NCBI RefSeq assembly: GCF_954871325.1
Contig: NC_088779.1
Location: 28,692,869-28,756,868, forward strand
DNA from: Gordionus sp. m RMFG-2023
Taxonomy: Eukaryota; Nematomorpha; Gordioida; Chordodea; Parachordodidae
Length of the DNA stretch: 64,000 nt
Direction of reading: 5' to 3'
Shown here: positions 60,601 through 64,000 of the stretch, one piece after another
Position numbering within the stretch: the first letter of the stretch is position 1
Layout of the letters: each line of letters begins with the position of its first letter
Translations under genes and position numbers: made by a program
Notes under the pieces: model-generated
Database searches by the model: none
What the model saw: the letters and a program-made list of their open reading frames with translations, nothing else
What the model was told of the DNA's origin: nothing

Positions 60601-63600
60601 ACAGTCCCGTGGAATATGATATTTGCAGATGATATTGTGATACTTGCCGAATCTAAGGATGAAATGAAAGAAAGACTAGTGAGTTGGATAAATATCCTAG
60701 AAACGCATGGATTAAAAGTAAATAGAGAAAAGACGGAGTATATGGTGATAGGAGGAGATGAAATAGAGAGTATTGATATAAATGAATGGCAGATATCGGC
60801 AATTGAAAGCTGCAAATATTTGGGCTCCACTATACCAACAAATGGCACAATAGAAAAAGAGATAAAGAGTAAAATTAATAAAGGGTGGTTAAAGTGGAGA
60901 TCTTTATCTGGAGTGCTATTTGACAAAAGAATCCACACAAATTAAAGGGAAAAATTTACAGTTCCATAGTACAACCAATATTCTATATAGTTCGGAAGCA
61001 TTGCCAACCAAAGAATCAGACGAGAGAAGTCTACAAACTATAAAGATGAGAATGCTGAAGATGATTGCTGGGGTAACAAGAAAGGATAAAGTGCGCAGTA
61101 CAAGAATACTAAGTAGTTTAAAGGTAATGCCCATTAAGACTAAGTTAATGGTAAACAGACTTAGGTGGTATGGGCACACAATGAGAAGGCCTATGAACTA
61201 CATAGGAAATAAGGTTGAGAGTTTGGAAGTGATGAGCAAACGTAAAAGAGGAAGGCCAAAATTTCAATGGGACCATAAAGTTAGAGCCAATATAAAGAAG
61301 TATAAATTAGATAAAAGAGATTGTATGATAACATAAAAAGGAGAGAGATGTTGAAGGAGCTTACCACCAGAGAAGGTGAAAGCTAAAGAGAAAAAAAAAT
61401 AAAAATATATACAACATTATTTTAAATAATGAAACCAATAGCTAGTTCCCTTGATATCCTGCAGGGAGATAAATATATGTTCACAGCTTATTACTGTGCA
61501 ACTATTTCAAAGCTGATTATTAAATTGAAAAATTTAAACAACTGAACCTGAAACTTTGTTTACCACTCTTTGATGCCTTACTTAAAGGGATTGAAGATAG
61601 GTAAATATTTTATAAATTAATCAATATTTAATAATTCTAGGTTTATTGGGACAATTTTTGTAGATGAAAATATTCTAACAACTATGCTTCATCCTTTTTT
61701 TAAACTTGATTGGACATGGATACAAATGGATGAAAATTTTTATAAAAAAAACAATTAATAGAAAGATTAGTTGATGAATTATCAAAGTCTTCAACTGAGT
61801 GCAAACAATTTTAATAATTTATCCGATTTTTTTTTCAGTATCCCACAGCAGGAGATATGATTGTTAATAATGATTTAAATTCTGATATCAACGAATTTTA
61901 AATAATTTTTTCAAAAAAGAATGTAGAGATTTTAGTATTTTTAAACAGTATCCTGATATAAAATTGTTATTCATTAAATATACCACAATCCCTTCCAGCG
62001 CCCTGGTAGAAAGACTTTTTAGTATAGGTAAAAATGTCTTTACAGATAAACGAGGATGCCTTAATGGCCAAAATTTTAAAAATATTTTATTACTGAAATC
62101 TAATAATTATTTATAATCATTTAATCATATATTTTCATATATTATATTATTTTATTAATGAAATCCAGAGTTTTTAATCGCTACTTTTACAAATAGCGCA
62201 CTACCGCTATTTGTCAAAAAAAGTAGCGCGCTATTAGCTACTTAAAAGTAGCTTTAGCTACTTTTTACAAAAAAAATTTAGAAACAAATTTGTTTTATTT
62301 TTTAAATGTTATATAGTAAATATATAAAAATCAACATTTATATTAAACTATAGTTAGTTTTGATTATAAAAAAATTTATGTAATAAAAATAAATATTTAT
62401 GGTAATTTGTTTCATTTTATAAGTTTTTACCTAGTGTTATGTGTCCAACTATCTGCTGAGGTACATATATATGATCTTTGATAACTCTACTATTAGAGCA
62501 TCTTTCATCACTTTAAAGTTATCTGCTATTTTTTTCATTAGTATCTGGCGACATAAATAAATTGTACCAGGGGTTAGTTTTAATCATAATGCTAAATGAT
62601 GGACTATACCTCCCAAGAATTCATTTGGCCGTTAAAAATCTATAGATGTTTCTCCATTTTCTTAAAACTATTGGCATGAACAGTCTTATAAAATAAATAG
62701 AATGCAAAAATGACAATTTGACTTTTGGTGTTTCTTGTTATAACTGGATTGATTTGAGGAAATATTTTTTTTACATTTTAAACAAATGAATTTCAAGCCA
62801 GTTTTGGTTTTTATTGATTTAAAATTTTTTTTTAAATCTAGGGAATGGGAAATTTGTATTATAGATAATAAGAACATTTTCTTCCCTGGTATCTTCCATT
62901 TCATTAATATCATTGAATCACTTTCAAGATTTAAATACCCATAAGCGATGAGATTTAAATTATTAACACTTGATTTAGGTTTATAATACAAATGAAAATA
63001 TAAATTATAAATTAAAAATATATTTCAATTTCAAAATTAAATAATAAATCATAAAAATAATTAATTATAATAAATATTTAAATTTTCATGTTTACCTTCA
63101 TTATATTTATTAAAATTAGCTAAGTAGCATGCTAAAAAATTAAATAATTACAAAAAAAGTAGCCGTTATTAGCTATAGCTACCAAAAAAGATATAACAAC
63201 TCTGATGAAATCTAATAATTATTTATATAATATATATTAATATCTAAAAATCATTATGTTAGTTATATTTTTATAAATGTGATATCGAGTCAATAAATTT
63301 TTTAGCTCATTTCATGAATTTTCACAATAGAATCCTAATTTAGGTTTATTCAAACCTTATCTAAGAGTATAATAAAATTTGTATCTGTATCTAGATAAAT
63401 TTAAAATTGTATCTGTGTCAAGATAACTTTTTGGAAGTTGCATCTGTATCTAGATAAATTTTTAGACATCTATATCTAGATCCATTTAAAAAGTATCTTT
63501 TAACAACTTTGAATATTATCAATAGTTTTAATTTTTATATTATTACTTCTAATCTTTTACGCCTCCTCTCCAAAAATTCTTCGTCCTCATTGACTTCCAA

Positions 63601-63627
63601 GAGCAATTTATGCCACGCATAGGTCAC
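51608..63627 (-). CDS. SNX4: Sorting nexin 4 (SNX4), 3' exons, partial
   Basis: PX-BAR sorting nexin that binds PI3P on endosomes and returns cargo from endosomes to the recycling compartment; also linked to autophagy. Exons supported on the minus strand: 63627-63547 (VTYAWHKLLLE then FLERRRKRLE, end of the PX domain), 57267-57025 (KFLHRLASHPILCRD, then EVRTYAEALNTCLGSFLAIR), 56629-56485 (YLIHKIHGNYGRVFFDWAKG), 56136-55652 (AEEEWEDNLREYASYSETLR plus a long insert), 52081-51967 (MIEIQQFKDRKERDMKTCF) and 51658-51608 (SLDIWVKLKENFSREE, stop). These follow human SNX4 in order, for example WHKL...FVERRR, FLLRIASHPIL, VYKVHGNYGRVF and DIERFKEQKNRDL. Phases agree across adjacent exons through 55652. 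The middle of the BAR domain is incompletely resolved (see 54760-55128). The 5' exons lie beyond the right edge. A 6.2-kb transposon nest fills the 57268-63546 intron. Confidence 0.88.
51740..51860. repeat. GC-rich dispersed repeat fragment in SNX4 intron
   Basis: The text agcccggaccgaaattttaa and ggtctggcccgaccgattcg is a fragment of the CCCGGCCCG-type repeat family, between the last two SNX4 exons. Confidence 0.45.
52195..52400 (+). mobile_element. 3' tail fragment of an RTE-like LINE or its SINE
   Basis: Contains CAGGAAGGGCATCCGATCG followed by TAAAAAAAAACC. A GGAAGGGCATCCGGCCGTAAAA-type tail is familiar from RTE-lineage LINEs and the SINEs that use them. The preceding 120 bp is GC-rich (gtggcaacgtcttttggcgg). 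No coding frame is present, so it is a short 5'-truncated copy or a SINE, in an SNX4 intron. Confidence 0.55.
52401..54760. other. SNX4 intron sequence
   Basis: No exon could be confirmed. A C-rich run at 52693-52708 and an isolated hAT-like end at about 53898-54005 (gtgacgtagacaggatttat, then a G run and cttcggccaggtcccttcag) are repeat fragments. At about 54447-54590 a block rich in GTAGCGATAGCGATAAAAAG and AATCGATTACAATTAGGCG may be another hAT-like end. Open frames at 52437-52794 are not coding. Confidence 0.35.
54970..55128 (-). CDS. Probable further SNX4 exon
   Basis: After a good acceptor (ttgatctattatttag) an open frame in the phase left by the exon ending at 55652 begins KATSPDGLHTSDATFDSNGS and reaches AEHAKAEHDIKFKLDYF. 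Its end resembles in spirit the charged BAR helix that follows LRAVCRKHELMQYDLE in human SNX4, but similarity is weak. Donor candidates near 54980 (AATC-GTAATT) leave a phase that needs at least one more exon before 52081. A second candidate at about 54760-54870 reads GLIHLYKLYMKNTGRFSKTL followed by YGIE, faintly like the TTKLFGQE segment, and is unproven. Confidence 0.4.
56705..56865. mobile_element. Short CAGAGACCTG-ended element in SNX4 intron
   Basis: About 140 bp running from GCAGAGACTTGCAGGCTCG (56712) to inverted CTCTGCAGGTCTCTG (to about 56853). The interior holds ctaagcccgggtacatgggt and aatccggaccgggccgtgta. This is the best-bounded copy of the dispersed GC-rich family and gives its likely TIR, CAGAGACYTGCAG. 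The ends fit a hAT MITE; no clear TSD was found. Confidence 0.65.
59091..59165 (+). other. tRNA-like (Pol III box A/B) head of the LINE
   Basis: The insertion starts GGGGTGGCCTAATGGGTTAG (box A-like TGGCCTAATGG) and about 50 bp later has GGTTCAATCCTGG, a perfect box B (GGTTCRANNCC). No cloverleaf with paired acceptor arms is evident, so this is not a tRNA gene. It looks like a tRNA-derived SINE head or an internal Pol III promoter at the LINE 5' end. Confidence 0.6.
59091..61400 (+). mobile_element. RTE-clade LINE inserted in the hAT transposase
   Basis: Plus-strand coding blocks: endonuclease TRLASLNIGTLKGKTRELAS, VDIACIQETKWKG (59430-59535), NGVGIILSQDL, LSVYAPQTGCKEEEKDDF (59705-59760), VIIGGDINVLVGK and HHGGFGYGERNDEGEHIL (59870-59930); reverse transcriptase GETQFGFMPERSTTDAIHA (60240-60300), MVFFDLEKAFDRIPR, GVHQGSALSPLLF and the FADDIVIL catalytic box (60615-60645); and C-terminal MRMLKMIAGVTRKDKV, RLRWYGHTMRRP, RGRPKFQW (61045-61275). 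The longest open frame is 60151-60945. EN and RT blocks are joined near 59965 with roughly the linker and RT start missing, an internal deletion. A few stops and shifts remain. The 3' end is an A-rich tail at 61388-61405. CFDP2-like endonuclease similarity points to RTE. Confidence 0.88.
62166..63204 (-). mobile_element. Second hAT-like element nested in the first, with TSD
   Basis: Ends CAGAGTTTTTAATCGCTAC (62166) and inverted CAGAGTTGTTATATC (63204), flanked by ATGAAATC on both sides (62158-62165, 63205-63212), an 8-bp TSD. Subterminal GTAGC/GCTAC motifs are repeated at both ends (62180-62275, 63120-63185). At 1039 bp it is too short to be autonomous. A minus-strand frame at 62991-62686 contains CLKCKKN...NKKHQKSNCH, possibly a decayed BED finger, suggesting an internally deleted hAT. 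Confidence 0.88.
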
Positions 63628-64000
63628 CTGATATTAAAAAAAAACTAATTCATGTAATAGGAAACTGAAAAAAAGTCCAAGGATTCTAAATGAAAAATAG
63701 TTATTCAAGATTCAAAAATTGTAATATTATGGAAAGACATAACTTAATCAAGTATTTACAAAAAACAATGCAATTAAAATATGATTTTATATGGTCCACC
63801 TAAACTAGGCTCAATTAAAACCATTTGTAAGATGATATTTAACAGCTGTACAATTAAATTAAATTTTTAGGCTTAATGTGTGTTTAATGTTGTTTTTTTA
63901 CATGTGAAATCAGGTTAATTTTGAGTTTGAGATGGGCCTAATATTGCCATACAAATTGAGCTCAAAATGTTTTTTTTACTTAAATTGAAGTGGCAATTTT
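63628..64000. other. SNX4 intron at the window edge
   Basis: AT-rich sequence upstream of the SNX4 exon at 63547-63627. No further exon was recognised before the window ends. Confidence 0.5.

Larger units (their letters stand above)
57795..62120 (+). pseudogene. ZBED-type hAT transposase remnant, split by a LINE
   Basis: Pieces in several plus frames: BED-like finger VKCLPCLPKNTQISVSITST then CNIVKHL (57835-57925), TTLEDLITDFIIDSIQPFSV followed by VENPSF (58100-58175), LACKRMTGSHTYDKIAKNLQ then ITDNAKNFLKSLR (58455-58590), SHTLNLVANVDAN (58795-58830), AEWNSTYNALQLM (58935-58975), FIHEYCLV (59052-59075), then after the LINE MKPIASSLDILQGDKYMF (61428-61480), LCLPLFDALLKGIEDR (61555-61602), FIGTIFVDENILTTMLHPFF (61640-61700) and SALVERLFSIGKNVFTDKRG (61997-62055). 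The LINE splits the EY..V-MKPIA segment, which is continuous in ZBED-like hATs. Stops and shifts occur throughout, so it is dead. Confidence 0.85.
57343..63511 (+). mobile_element. ZBED-type hAT transposon with TSD, carrying two inserted elements
   Basis: The outer ends are CAGAGTTGTTAAAGTATCTAG (first 20 used) at 57343 and inverted CAAAGTTGTTAAAAGATACT at 63511. AATATTAT duplicates stand on both sides (57335-57342 and 63512-63519), the 8-bp hAT TSD. Subterminal regions (57355-57480 and 63370-63500) hold repeated TATCTAGATA motifs, likely transposase-binding sites. Transposase pieces lie in order on the plus strand. A LINE (about 59091-61400) and a second hAT-like element (62166-63204) are inserted. 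Removing them leaves about 2.8 kb. It lies entirely within one SNX4 intron. Confidence 0.93.

Overview
The window looks like nuclear DNA from an animal with an AT-rich, transposon-rich genome. The evidence is spliceosomal introns with GT/AG borders, a metazoan-type cytosolic HSP70 ending in EEVD, an HMBOX1-class homeobox gene, a sorting nexin 4 gene, a GT31 glycosyltransferase, and a very high load of hAT-superfamily elements with 8-bp target-site duplications (TSDs). The species cannot be named from the sequence alone. No bacterial operons, CRISPR arrays, rRNA genes or convincing functional tRNA genes were seen.

Host genes: all are on the minus strand. (1) HSP70/HSC70 lies at 5194-7714 (7 coding exons, 666 aa) with a compact promoter at about 7793-7860 (TATA box, a perfect three-unit heat shock element, CCAAT box). 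(2) An intact single-exon GT31 glycosyltransferase lies at 28447-29637, and a truncated, frameshifted paralogue at 32266-32998. Their 3' flanks are also related, so they come from a segmental duplication. (3) An HMBOX1-like homeobox gene at 36581-40509 (4 coding exons, about 1127 aa) was assembled from four frame-compatible exons. (4) The 3' two thirds of a sorting nexin 4 (SNX4) gene runs from 51608 to 63627 and continues past the right edge. One of its introns holds a nest of transposons.

Transposable elements by region: 0.5-2.6 kb, a decayed hAT. 3-5 kb, GC-rich fragments of a dispersed repeat family plus young tandem duplications. 8.5-9.5 kb, tandem repeats upstream of HSP70. 9.9-21.9 kb, a dense field of two non-autonomous hAT-like families (ends CAGTGGCGTCGCTA and CAGCGTCTACATGA), nested three deep. 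22.2-27.5 kb, PIF/Harbinger-like and Tc1/mariner-like MITEs, a TTF/DUF4371-type hAT transposase remnant, and two arrays with a ~14-bp period of GCGAA motifs. 33.2-35.6 kb, a third such array followed by a LINE remnant. 47.2-47.6 kb, a fossil scrap of an LTR retroelement. 57.3-63.5 kb, a ZBED-type hAT with an 8-bp TSD, carrying an RTE-type LINE and a second hAT-like element with its own TSD.

The host genes do not form one pathway. Their roles are protein folding (HSP70), Golgi glycosylation (GT31), DNA or telomere binding and transcription (HMBOX1) and endosomal recycling (SNX4). The most unusual host observations are the very long HMBOX1 N-terminal half with a duplicated unnamed module and a hydrophobic segment, an insert with internal repeats in the SNX4 BAR region, and the dispersed 14-bp-period arrays.
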